Source of the DNA: Desulfobacterales bacterium
GTDB taxonomy: Bacteria; Desulfobacterota; Desulfobacteria; Desulfobacterales; Desulfosalsimonadaceae
Length of the DNA stretch: 14,664 nt
Assembly: GCA_018224315.1 (NCBI GenBank)
Contig: JAGTVF010000324.1
Span: 1 to 14,664, forward strand
Direction of reading: 5' to 3'
Shown: positions 7,283 through 14,286 of the stretch, piece after piece
Layout of the letters: each line of letters opens with the position of its first letter
How positions within the stretch are numbered: the first letter of the stretch is position 1
Position numbers and translations under genes: made by a program
The notes under the pieces: generated by a model
The model's input: the letters and a program-made list of their open reading frames with translations, nothing else
The model's database searches: none
What the model was told of the DNA's origin: nothing

Positions 7283-8446
7283 TTATTTCCGGTTATATCT
7301 CATGTCGATTTCGAGATTTTCAATGTCTGTGGTGGCCTCGCCCCGTGCGCTTTTGACCTGGTCAATGCCCCGGCCCACCACAGACCGGCGGGAAGCGTAG
7401 GACAGGGCCGTATTTTCCGTAATCAGACCCTTTTCAAAATGATTGACAATATTGTTGTCAAAAGTGGTCATGCCAAAGGCGTTTCCGGCTTCCATGATCT
7501 CATAGAAAGTCTTGCCCTCGGCTTCCCCGTTTAGAATCGAATCCTTGACCCGAAGGCTTGTGCGCAGGATCTCAAATGCGGCCACCCGGCCCCCGCCCGC
7601 CTTGGGCAGCAGACGCTGGCATACGATCCAGCGCATGGTGTCGGCCAGCCGGATCCGAACCTGATTTTCCTCTTCAGTGCTGAACATGCCGAGGATGCGG
7701 TTTATGGTCTGTCCGGCATCCACGGTGTGCAAGGTGGTCAGCACCAGATGGCCGGTTTCTGCCGCTGTCAGGCCAATTTCAACGGTTTCCCGGTCGCGCA
7801 TTTCGCCAACCAGGATTGCCTTGGGTGCCTGGCGCAGGGCCGCGCGCAGGCCATGGGCAAAAGAGTCAAAATCCCGGCCGAGTTCCCGCTGATTAAAAGT
7901 GGCTTTTTTATGGGAATGAACAAATTCAATCGGGTCTTCCAGGGTAATGACGTGGACGGATTTGTTTTTGTTGATATCTTCGAGCATGGCCGCAAGGGAT
8001 GTGGTTTTTCCGGTACCTGTGGCACCGGTAACAAAGACAATGCCGTTTCGCTCCTGTGCGATATCGTAAAAGGATTTGGGCAGGGCAATTTCCTTGATGG
8101 TGGGAACCCGAGTTTCCAGCTGGCGCAGCACCACCGAGTATTGACCTGACTGGGAAAAAACATTGACGCGGAACCGGGCCTTGCCGGGCAGGGAATAGGA
8201 CAGGTCGCAGGAGCCTTCCCGGATCAGGGTCTCGGTGAGTCTTCGGTTGTTGCCGATGAGGTTTAAAGCCACCATTTCGGTTTGAAAAGGAGTGAGCTGC
8301 CGCAGCGGCGGCTTCATGTCAACGGGTACCAGCTCGCCGTAGGATTCCACCTGCAGGGGTTTTCCAACGGTAAAATTCAGGTCGGACACGCTCTGGTGCG
8401 AATCGAGCATGGTGGTCAGGATATGATCCATTTCCGGCTTTCGCAT
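7283..8446 (-). CDS. PilT/PilU-family type IV pilus retraction ATPase (second paralog)
   Basis: This 387-residue secretion-type AAA+ ATPase is a paralog of the adjacent pilT. It has the PilT N-terminal PAS-like region (1-110), Walker A GATGTGKTT (141-149), an Asp-box ITLEDPIEF (167-175), Walker B AILVGEMRD (210-218) and a His-box ending TGHLVLTTLH (231-240). Compared with canonical PilT the Walker A is GATGTGKT rather than GPTGSGKS, and the C-terminal AIRNLIRE motif needed for retraction in PilT is replaced by an unrelated LRVKDSILNGEAEG stretch, followed by a longer C-terminus ending MRYNRK. That makes it more like PilU or another accessory retraction ATPase that works with PilT at the inner-membrane base of the pilus. 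The ATG at 8444-8446 has GAGGA and AGAGGG purines upstream; Met6 is an alternative start. It lies 52 bases behind pilT. Confidence 0.88.
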   Translation of the reverse strand: MRKPEMDHILTTMLDSHQSVSDLNFTVGKPLQVESYGELVPVDMKPPLRQLTPFQTEMVALNLIGNNRRLTETLIREGSCDLSYSLPGKARFRVNVFSQSGQYSVVLRQLETRVPTIKEIALPKSFYDIAQERNGIVFVTGATGTGKTTSLAAMLEDINKNKSVHVITLEDPIEFVHSHKKATFNQRELGRDFDSFAHGLRAALRQAPKAILVGEMRDRETVEIGLTAAETGHLVLTTLHTVDAGQTINRILGMFSTEEENQVRIRLADTMRWIVCQRLLPKAGGGRVAAFEILRTSLRVKDSILNGEAEGKTFYEIMEAGNAFGMTTFDNNIVNHFEKGLITENTALSYASRRSVVGRGIDQVKSARGEATTDIENLEIDMRYNRK

Positions 8447-8498
8447 ACCCTCTTTTCCTCATGTGATGGGTTTTGTGTGCCGCAGATCGGCCGGGTGA

Positions 8499-9581
8499 TT
8501 ACGCCTCTGTAAAATCGGCCGGCGGATTTTTCATCAACGGCCGGAACCGGGATTTTTCATTGGATTTGGCATAGGCGTCCTCTCCGCTGATCCACCCCTT
8601 GTTGTGCAGGTCCATGATGGCATCGTCTAGGATCTGCATACCATATTTTTTGCCGGTCTGCATGGACGAAGCCAGTTGATGGGTTTTGGCCTCGCGAATG
8701 AGGTTTCGCACCGCAGGGGTAGCGATCATGACCTCCAGGGCCGGGCATCGGCCCTGGCGATCGATCCGCTTAAACAGCACCTGGGCCAGAACCGCGCGGA
8801 TACCGTCTGACAGGGTTGATCGAATCTGGGGCTGCTGATGGGCCGGAAAAACTTCAACAATCCGGTCCACGGTTTTCATGGCGCTGGAGGTGTGCAGGGT
8901 GCCGAAAACAAGGTGTCCGGTGGAAGCCGCCTCAATGGCCAGTGAAATGGTTTCCAGATCCCGCATTTCCCCCACCAAAATGACATCCGGGTCCTCGCGC
9001 AGGGCACCGCGCAGGGCCGCGCTGAACGATTTGGTGTGCTGGCCCACTTCACGCTGATTAATGATACATCCCTTGCTTTCGTGCACAAATTCGATCGGAT
9101 CTTCAACCGTGATGATATGATCCTTGCGCACCCGGTTGGCCTCATCAACAATGGCGGCCAGTGTCGTTGATTTTCCGCTGCCGGTGGGACCGGTGACAAT
9201 CACCAGGCCCCTTGGCAAAGTGGCCAGCCTGGAGACCACCGAGGGCAGGCCCAGCTGCTCGACGGTCATGATGTTGGTGGGAATCTGCCGGAAAACCGCG
9301 CCCACGCCGTTTCGCTGCATGAACATATTGGCCCGGTACCTGGCCAGACCCGGAATTTCATAACCAAAATCAATGTCCCCGGTTTCCTCAAATACCTTGA
9401 TCTTGTCTTCCGGGGTAATTTCATAGACCATGGCGCGCAGGTCATCATTGCTCAATGCCTTGTACTTCACCCGCTCGATTTCCCCCCGGATGCGCAGGGC
9501 CGGCTGCTGGCCGGCCGCCAGGTGGAGGTCTGAGGCCCCCTGATCATTCATCAGCTTGAAAAACGCATCAATCTTAGCCAT
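8499..9581 (-). CDS. pilT: Type IV pilus retraction ATPase PilT
   Basis: PilT is the hexameric cytoplasmic motor that depolymerises type IV pili and drives twitching motility. The 360-residue protein shows the family motifs in order: N-terminal SDLHLAAGQQP (17-27), Walker A GPTGSGKST (131-139), Asp-box ITVEDPIEF (157-165), Walker B VILVGEMRD (200-208), a His-box ending HLVFGTLH (223-230) and AVRNLIREAK (290-299), the slightly altered AIRNLIRE motif essential for retraction. Length matches typical PilT (about 345-370). The ATG at 9579-9581 is preceded by CGGGAG at normal spacing. It is the first gene of a leftward cluster with the second PilT-type ATPase, the zinc-ribbon pseudo-receiver and a small protein. 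The pilus assembly genes (pilB, pilC, pilA) are not in the window. Confidence 0.96.
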   Translation of the reverse strand: MAKIDAFFKLMNDQGASDLHLAAGQQPALRIRGEIERVKYKALSNDDLRAMVYEITPEDKIKVFEETGDIDFGYEIPGLARYRANMFMQRNGVGAVFRQIPTNIMTVEQLGLPSVVSRLATLPRGLVIVTGPTGSGKSTTLAAIVDEANRVRKDHIITVEDPIEFVHESKGCIINQREVGQHTKSFSAALRGALREDPDVILVGEMRDLETISLAIEAASTGHLVFGTLHTSSAMKTVDRIVEVFPAHQQPQIRSTLSDGIRAVLAQVLFKRIDRQGRCPALEVMIATPAVRNLIREAKTHQLASSMQTGKKYGMQILDDAIMDLHNKGWISGEDAYAKSNEKSRFRPLMKNPPADFTEA

Positions 9582-9587
9582 GCAAAC

Positions 9588-9618
9588 TCCCGGAACTTAT
9601 AAATTAAATAAACCGGGA
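9588..9618 (-). promoter_or_regulatory. Inverted repeat covering the pilT ribosome-binding site
   Basis: TCCCGG (9588-9593) and CCGGGA (9613-9618) are perfect inverted repeats around a 19-base AT-rich loop between yggT and pilT. On the minus-strand transcript the 3' arm CCGGGA contains the GGGAG used as the pilT ribosome-binding site, so the hairpin could hide it. The AT-rich loop could also hold a -10 element (TATAAG). With a six-pair stem and a long loop, the effect may be small. Confidence 0.35.
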
Positions 9619-9621
9619 CAG

Positions 9622-9918
9622 CTACATCATCCGTCCCAGTTGAAACAGGCTTTTAACCAGAAATTCCTGAAGAAAAATAATGCCCAGCAAAACAATAATG
9701 GGAGAAAAATCGATTCCCCCAAACACCGTGGGAATGCGCCGGCGAATCTGGAACAACACCGGGTCGGTAACCTGGCGTATAATCCGTACTATCGGGTTAT
9801 ACGGATCCGGATTGACCCATGACAGCACCGCCTGGGCGATAATAATCCACATATATACAGTCAAAACGATTTGCAGAACTGTGGCCAAACCAACGAGAAA
9901 ATTGCCGAAGATAAGCAT
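9622..9918 (-). CDS. YggT-family integral membrane protein
   Basis: This 98-residue protein has two long hydrophobic segments, about 5-33 (FLVGLATVLQIVLTVYMWII) and 71-88 (PIIVLLGIIFLQ), separated by a polar loop with the family-typical WVNPDPYNPIVR and DPVLFQIRR. YggT proteins are small inner-membrane proteins often linked to proC or to cell-division and osmotic genes; their role is not firmly known. Here it lies head-to-head with proC, an unusual orientation for this common pairing. The ATG at 9916-9918 is chosen because it gives the family-like start MLIFGNFL; a GTG at 9925-9927 adds three residues. Neither has a good ribosome-binding site. It is 40 bases upstream of pilT on the same strand and may be cotranscribed with it. 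Confidence 0.9.
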   Translation of the reverse strand: MLIFGNFLVGLATVLQIVLTVYMWIIIAQAVLSWVNPDPYNPIVRIIRQVTDPVLFQIRRRIPTVFGGIDFSPIIVLLGIIFLQEFLVKSLFQLGRMM

Positions 9919-9988
9919 TTGCCGCACACTTTATTTATATGAATAGGGTGATTTGATTGTCGCTTTTACGCTTTTTTGTTGTACCGAC

Positions 9989-10004
9989 ATATATTTAAAT
10001 ATAT
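9989..10004. promoter_or_regulatory. Perfect 16-base AT palindrome in the yggT-proC divergent region
   Basis: ATATATTTAAATATAT is perfectly self-complementary and lies midway between the divergent yggT and proC starts, in an intergenic region of 198 bases. It could be an operator for a dimeric regulator, an UP-like element or simply melting-prone DNA. For proC it lies about 40 bases upstream of the -35 box. For yggT a weak promoter-like pair GCGACA (9958-9963) and TATAAA (9934-9939) with an 18-base spacer lies beyond it, but that would leave a leader of only about nine bases. Confidence 0.3.
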
Positions 10005-10044
10005 ATGCACCATTCGTCAAGATCTTTCCCGAATTCCTGGGTCA

Positions 10045-10073
10045 TTGACAATATCCCGGATCACCCTTATAAA
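10045..10073 (+). promoter_or_regulatory. Near-consensus sigma70 promoter of proC
   Basis: TTGACA (10045-10050) is followed after exactly 17 bases by TATAAA (10068-10073), eleven of twelve consensus positions. The start would be near 10080, giving a leader of about 37 bases before the proC ATG. It likely drives proC-dsbD-thioredoxin-Nudix as one transcript. Confidence 0.75.
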
Positions 10074-10116
10074 TGCATTTACCGGCAAACTGACCCCTTC
10101 TACAAATGAGAGGCGT

Positions 10117-10983
10117 ATGCAACAGATCAAAAAACAAATCGGTTTTATTGGTGCCGGCAACATGGCCGAAGCCATGATCGGCGCCGTGCTCGGTACCGGC
10201 CTGGTGGCGCCGGAAAATCTTTTTATCAGCGACCCGGATGAAAACCGCAGGGCGCAGCTGCAGTCCGCCTACGGCCTTCAGACGGCTTCAGACAACAAGG
10301 AACTGGTTTCCCGATGCGACATTGTCATCTTTGCCGTCAAGCCCCAGGTCATTGATGCCGTTTTGCAGGAACTGGCCGTCGCCCGGGCATTTGCCGCTCC
10401 TGCCGGCCGTCGGCTGTTTATATCCATTGCCGCCGGAATCCCGATTGCGCGTATAGAGGCGTTTATTTACGCTCAAAAAACCGAGACCGAGATCCAAAAC
10501 ATGCCCGTTCTCAGGGTCATGCCCAACACCCCGGCCCTGGTGGGTGCCGGCATGTCCGGTTTATGTGCAAACAGGTCTGCCCGGGCCGCTGACATGGAAA
10601 TTGCCCAGACATTGCTTTCTGCCATGGGAAACGTCAGGGTGGTAAATGAAGACCAAATGGACGCGGTCACCGCCCTTTCCGGATCCGGGCCTGCCTACGC
10701 CTTTTATCTTCTTGAAGCCATGATTGAGGCCGGTCGCGAACTCGGACTGCAGGCCGATGCGGCCTCTGATCTGGCCGAAAGCGCTGTTTCAGGGGCGCTG
10801 TCCCTGATCCGGGCCCGCAAGGAGAACCCCGAGATCCTGCGCAGCAAGGTCACTTCTCCAGGGGGTACAACCGAGGCCGCCATCCGGATTTTAGAGCAGC
10901 ACCAGGTCAAGCAGGCCATTGTTTCAGCGGTAATTGCCGCCGCACAACGCTCCCGGCAGCTGAGCCAGCCCGGAAACGAATAA
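10117..10983 (+). CDS. proC: Pyrroline-5-carboxylate reductase ProC
   Basis: ProC reduces pyrroline-5-carboxylate to proline with NAD(P)H, the last step of proline synthesis, in the cytoplasm. The 288-residue protein begins with the Rossmann motif GFIGAGNMAEAMIGA (9-23), followed by FAVKPQ (72-77), VMPNTPALVGAG (134-145), a helical dimer domain with DAVTALSGSGPAYAFYLLEA (182-201) and the P5CR signature SKVTSPGGTTEAAI (243-256). Length is normal for the family. The ATG at 10117 is chosen because GAGAGG precedes it and the Rossmann strand starts at the usual distance; the frame is open further upstream to 9976, but that stretch contains the promoter. dsbD starts 32 bases after its stop. Confidence 0.97.
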   Translation: MQQIKKQIGFIGAGNMAEAMIGAVLGTGLVAPENLFISDPDENRRAQLQSAYGLQTASDNKELVSRCDIVIFAVKPQVIDAVLQELAVARAFAAPAGRRLFISIAAGIPIARIEAFIYAQKTETEIQNMPVLRVMPNTPALVGAGMSGLCANRSARAADMEIAQTLLSAMGNVRVVNEDQMDAVTALSGSGPAYAFYLLEAMIEAGRELGLQADAASDLAESAVSGALSLIRARKENPEILRSKVTSPGGTTEAAIRILEQHQVKQAIVSAVIAAAQRSRQLSQPGNE

Positions 10984-11015
10984 TTGTTGATGCACCCATA
11001 AAAGTCTGATTATAG

Positions 11016-12809
11016 ATGGCCCGTATTTTGCTCAAATCCAAAACCTTTTCTTTCACATTACTGCTTGTTTCCATCCTGATCTTCACCGGTCGGGCAAATG
11101 CCGGACCGGAAGTGCTGACGGCAAAAGCCCATCGCTCCTCCATTGAAATTTCAGCCGGCGGCCGGGCCGAAGTGGCTTTGGCGGTTGAAATGGCCGATAA
11201 TTGGCATATTCATTCTGATAAGCCCGGTAAAAGCCATCTTGTGCCTGCCGCACTGCAACTGGTCGATCACCGCGGGATGTTTGCCCTGGAAAACATTTTT
11301 TATCCCGAGGCCGAAGAGCACAATTTTGCGTTTTCTGACAAGCCAGTGAGCGTATTTAACCAATCCTTTTCCGTAACCGCAACGCTTGCGGCCCGAAATT
11401 CCGTGACCCCCGGAACCTATGATGTGCCGCTGGGGCTTGTCTTTCAGGCCTGCTCAGAGTCTGCGTGCAAGGCCCCGGCCAATGCCCGGGACGTTATAAA
11501 GGTCAAGGTCACCGAGTCGACTGCTGGCCGGGATTCGGGACAGCAGCGCCTGGCCCCCGCTGCTTCCGGGAACACAGAAAAAAATCCTGCAAGCAGGTCC
11601 GCAACGTCGGGATCGGGCATGTTTGCCGACATCGCCTCTGCCGGCCTTGCCCTCAGCCTGCTGCTGGTGTTTGCCGGCGGCCTTGGGCTCAACCTCACTC
11701 CTTGCGTTTATCCCATCATTCCCATTACCATCAGCTATTTCGGCGCCCAGAGCGAGGGACGCACATTTTCCCTGTTTATCCTGGGACTTGTTTATGTTCT
11801 GGGTATGGCCATGACATATTCGGCCATAGGCGTCATCAGTGCCTTCTCCGGTGCGTTTTTCGGAGCCCTGCTCCAGCAGCCGGCGGTCATTGCCACAATT
11901 GCCGGAATATTTGTCTTTCTGGCCCTTGGCATGTTTGGCTGCTATGATTTCAAGCTCCCTGACCGATGGGTGGCCCGGGCATCCGGGGCGCGTACCGGTT
12001 TGTTCGGCGCCCTGCTCATGGGTCTGACCATGGGGGTCATCGCCGCTCCATGTATCGGTCCCCTTGTGCTTGGGCTTATGGCATACGTAGCCACTGTTGG
12101 CGATCCATTTTACGGATTTCTGCTCTTTTTTTTCCTTTCCCTGGGTCTGGGTTTTCCATATTTGTTTCTGGCCGTATTTGCCGGAAAAATACGGCAATTG
12201 CCCCGCTCCGGGGTATGGATGGAGGGGATCAGACGTATTTTCGGCCTGATTCTGCTGGCCATGGCCGTCTACTTTGCCGCCCCGCTTTTGCCGCCCCTAA
12301 TCCGGGCATACGCCCTTCCGGTTTTTGGAATCATGGCCTGCGGATATTTGCTGTTTTTCGACCGGGCCGGCAATTCGGCTGTGGTTTTCCGCCGCCTGAA
12401 AACCGGACTGGCCGTTGTGGTACTGGGATTTTGCTTATTGGGCTTAATCCCGCCGGAAAGCGCCAAGAACCAGTGGCCGGCTTTCACAGAGCCGGTTTTC
12501 CGGGAGGCCCTGGCAAACAAGGAGAAAGTGATTATGGTATTTCATGCAGACTGGTGCCTGCCTTGCCGGGAAATGGATAAACAGACTTTTTCAGACCCCC
12601 GGGTGCAGGAGGCCATGGATGAATTCCGGGTGTTTGAGATTGATCTCACCCGTGCAGAAAACCGGCAGGCCCTTCAGACCAGCCGGAATTTCAATGTTCA
12701 GGGTGTGCCAACGGTTCTGATAATTGATGACACCGGCCAGGAAGCCGATCGGATAACCGGATTTGTTGACTCTGACGAGATGATTCAACGCTTGTCCCGG
12801 ATTCACTAA
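11016..12809 (+). CDS. dsbD: Thiol:disulfide interchange protein DsbD
   Basis: DsbD carries electrons from cytoplasmic thioredoxin across the inner membrane to periplasmic thiol-redox partners, such as disulfide isomerases and cytochrome c maturation proteins. The 597-residue protein has all three modules. A signal peptide (about 1-29) leads into the periplasmic alpha domain, with the cysteine pair FQACSESAC (Cys146, Cys151). A membrane beta domain of about eight helices (205-475) has its redox cysteines in LNLTPCVYP (Cys230) and IAAPCIGP (Cys346). The periplasmic gamma thioredoxin domain has DWCLPC (Cys514, Cys517) and the cis-proline region VQGVPTVL. A Ser/Ala/Gly-rich linker (about 168-202) joins alpha and beta. 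No good ribosome-binding site precedes the ATG at 11016, but the signal peptide supports it; coupling to proC is possible. A separate thioredoxin-fold gene follows. Confidence 0.96.
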   Translation: MARILLKSKTFSFTLLLVSILIFTGRANAGPEVLTAKAHRSSIEISAGGRAEVALAVEMADNWHIHSDKPGKSHLVPAALQLVDHRGMFALENIFYPEAEEHNFAFSDKPVSVFNQSFSVTATLAARNSVTPGTYDVPLGLVFQACSESACKAPANARDVIKVKVTESTAGRDSGQQRLAPAASGNTEKNPASRSATSGSGMFADIASAGLALSLLLVFAGGLGLNLTPCVYPIIPITISYFGAQSEGRTFSLFILGLVYVLGMAMTYSAIGVISAFSGAFFGALLQQPAVIATIAGIFVFLALGMFGCYDFKLPDRWVARASGARTGLFGALLMGLTMGVIAAPCIGPLVLGLMAYVATVGDPFYGFLLFFFLSLGLGFPYLFLAVFAGKIRQLPRSGVWMEGIRRIFGLILLAMAVYFAAPLLPPLIRAYALPVFGIMACGYLLFFDRAGNSAVVFRRLKTGLAVVVLGFCLLGLIPPESAKNQWPAFTEPVFREALANKEKVIMVFHADWCLPCREMDKQTFSDPRVQEAMDEFRVFEIDLTRAENRQALQTSRNFNVQGVPTVLIIDDTGQEADRITGFVDSDEMIQRLSRIH

Positions 12810-12864
12810 ACATGGCGGCCTTGAAGGCAAGCAAAACAAGATTTTCAATACACAAGGAGAAGGC

Positions 12865-13350
12865 ATGACGCGAATCCGCACCTTTTGCATTATAGCCCTG
12901 TTTGCCGGATTTTTCGTCCTGGCCGTGAATTCGGCCGGCGCCGGGGAAGCCGGGGCCAGCGGCTCTGAAATTAACTGGCATTCCTATGAAGCCGGCATGG
13001 AGGAAATCAGGAAAAACGGAAAAAAAGGATATCTTCATTTTTACACGGACTGGTGCGCCTATTGCCGGTTAATGGATGAAAAAACATTTTCTGATGCCGA
13101 TGTGGCCGGCTATATCAACGCCAAATTCATCGCCATGCGGGTCAATGCCGAACAGGAGCCGGATCTGGCCGAATCCTACAGGGTTCAACAATTCCCGGTA
13201 AACTGGTTTATCGACAGCAACGCCGAACCCATCGGCAACCAGCCCGGATACATCCCGCCGGAACAGATGATTCACATGCTGAAGTATGTTGAGACAGATG
13301 GTTATGAAACAATGAATTTCCGCGAATACATGGAAAAGCAGGATAACTAA
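12865..13350 (+). CDS. Exported thioredoxin-fold protein (WCAYC)
   Basis: This 161-residue protein has a Sec signal peptide (about 1-26, hydrophobic IIALFAGFFVLAV, cleavage likely after SAGAG) and one thioredoxin-like domain (about 37-142). The active site is DWCAYC (Cys64, Cys67), and the cis-proline is in FPVNWF (Pro111). The short Glu/Lys-rich helical start and MDEKTFSDADV after the active site fit the thioredoxin_7/SoxW-like group of periplasmic redox proteins rather than cytoplasmic thioredoxin. AAGGAG lies six bases upstream of the ATG. Placed 55 bases after dsbD, it is probably a partner that DsbD keeps reduced, acting on cytochrome c apoproteins or other periplasmic thiols; the substrate cannot be read from the sequence. 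Confidence 0.88.
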   Translation: MTRIRTFCIIALFAGFFVLAVNSAGAGEAGASGSEINWHSYEAGMEEIRKNGKKGYLHFYTDWCAYCRLMDEKTFSDADVAGYINAKFIAMRVNAEQEPDLAESYRVQQFPVNWFIDSNAEPIGNQPGYIPPEQMIHMLKYVETDGYETMNFREYMEKQDN

Positions 13351-13361
13351 GGGTTTTTCCG

Positions 13362-13970
13362 ATGAACAACAAACATCGCAGCGATCCGGCCCGAACCATT
13401 AAGGGCATGGATCTGGATGTCCGGGACATGGCGCAGCGTGTTAAAAGATCGCCCGCCTGGCGCGTGCCCGGAGAATCGGCTTTTGCTGCAGCCAGTGTTA
13501 TGCTGCTGTTATATGAAAAAAACCATCAACCTTTCATGCTTGCAGTTTTAAAAACCGATACCCGTGGATATCCATGGCGCAACCAGGTGGCCCTGCCCGG
13601 CGGGCATTCCGATCCCCAGGACAGTTCGGCCCTGGATACCGCCCTGCGGGAAGTCGGTGAGGAACTTGGCATCCATGCCGATGAGGTCCGGGTGATTGGA
13701 TCTCTTGGCCATTTTTCCACTATCCGGCAAACGGTCATTGAAGTTTTTCTCGGGATCTGGGAAGGCGACCCGGCCAGCCTCTGCTTTGATCCCACAGAGA
13801 TTGCCCGGGTAATCGAAATCCCGGTTTCAGCCTTGCGGCAAATTCATGAGATTCGGGGTTTTTCCGGCAGGGATCCGGATATCTCCGAATTGACGTATCC
13901 CTATGAGGATGTGACCATCTGGGGGGTGACCGCCCGCATGGTGCATTTCCTTCTGGAACATATTATTTGA
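13362..13970 (+). CDS. Nudix hydrolase of the CoA pyrophosphatase (NudL) type
   Basis: This 202-residue cytoplasmic protein has a Nudix fold with the motif RGYPWRNQVALPGGHSD (68-84) and the Nudix helix ending ALREVGEELGI (94-104), which binds the catalytic metal. The first part matches the extra motif of the NudL/CoA-diphosphatase subgroup (R...P...VA.PGG..D..D), including that subgroup's replacement of the usual Glu in G-x5-E. Such enzymes split CoA into phosphopantetheine and 3',5'-ADP. Substrate is inferred from the motif only. The gene starts 11 bases after the thioredoxin-fold gene with a weak AGGG purine tract; Met16 is a possible alternative start. Its stop overlaps the convergent leftward membrane gene by eight bases. 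Confidence 0.87.
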   Translation: MNNKHRSDPARTIKGMDLDVRDMAQRVKRSPAWRVPGESAFAAASVMLLLYEKNHQPFMLAVLKTDTRGYPWRNQVALPGGHSDPQDSSALDTALREVGEELGIHADEVRVIGSLGHFSTIRQTVIEVFLGIWEGDPASLCFDPTEIARVIEIPVSALRQIHEIRGFSGRDPDISELTYPYEDVTIWGVTARMVHFLLEHII

Positions 13971-14247
13971 CCGAACCGTTCTGCCTGGTTTCGTGCGCTT
14001 TGCCAACAGCGCCGCCTTTCCAGGCACGAAAACTCATAAATGTGCACAGCAGGCCGGCCGCAGCGCTGAGCAGGGCCGGCACCCAGACATAAGAATGAAA
14101 ATCCGGCTGGCTGCGGGCAACCGCAATGCCCAAAACGCCCATGAGTGTGATCAACAGAAAGATTGTCGCCGCTGGAAGGCAAAACAGGCGGCTGCGGTAC
14201 CAGGGCACCGGGTTTTTCCGAAACAAGGGATTTTGATTGGTTTGCAT
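13963..14247 (-). CDS. Small two-helix membrane protein of unknown function
   Basis: This 94-residue protein has a charged N-terminus (MQTNQNPLFRKNPVPWYRSR), two hydrophobic segments (about 21-44, CLPAATIFLLITLMGVLGIAV, and about 53-72, VWVPALLSAAAGLLCTFMSF) and a basic C-terminal tail. By the positive-inside rule both termini are probably cytoplasmic, making a helical hairpin. AAAGGA lies six to seven bases upstream of the ATG, which strongly supports the start. I do not recognise a family. It overlaps the Nudix gene convergently by eight bases and is divergent from the ChaN-like gene, whose start is 40 bases away. Coding is supported by the ribosome-binding site, membrane pattern and good codon use; function is unknown. 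Confidence 0.7.
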   Translation of the reverse strand: MQTNQNPLFRKNPVPWYRSRLFCLPAATIFLLITLMGVLGIAVARSQPDFHSYVWVPALLSAAAGLLCTFMSFRAWKGGAVGKAHETRQNGSVK

Positions 14248-14286
14248 ATGATTTCCTTTACCTTATCAGACTTGACGGATCAAGCC

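Noticed and set aside
9979..10007. TTGTAC and TATATG with 17-base spacing as a proC promoter
   Set aside because: The much better TTGACA/TATAAA pair at 10045-10073 lies closer to proC; this match comes from the AT palindrome.
11454..12197. 247-residue open frame on the minus strand opposite dsbD
   Set aside because: Gly/Lys/Gln-rich shadow of the DsbD membrane domain, with no start signal and no motif.
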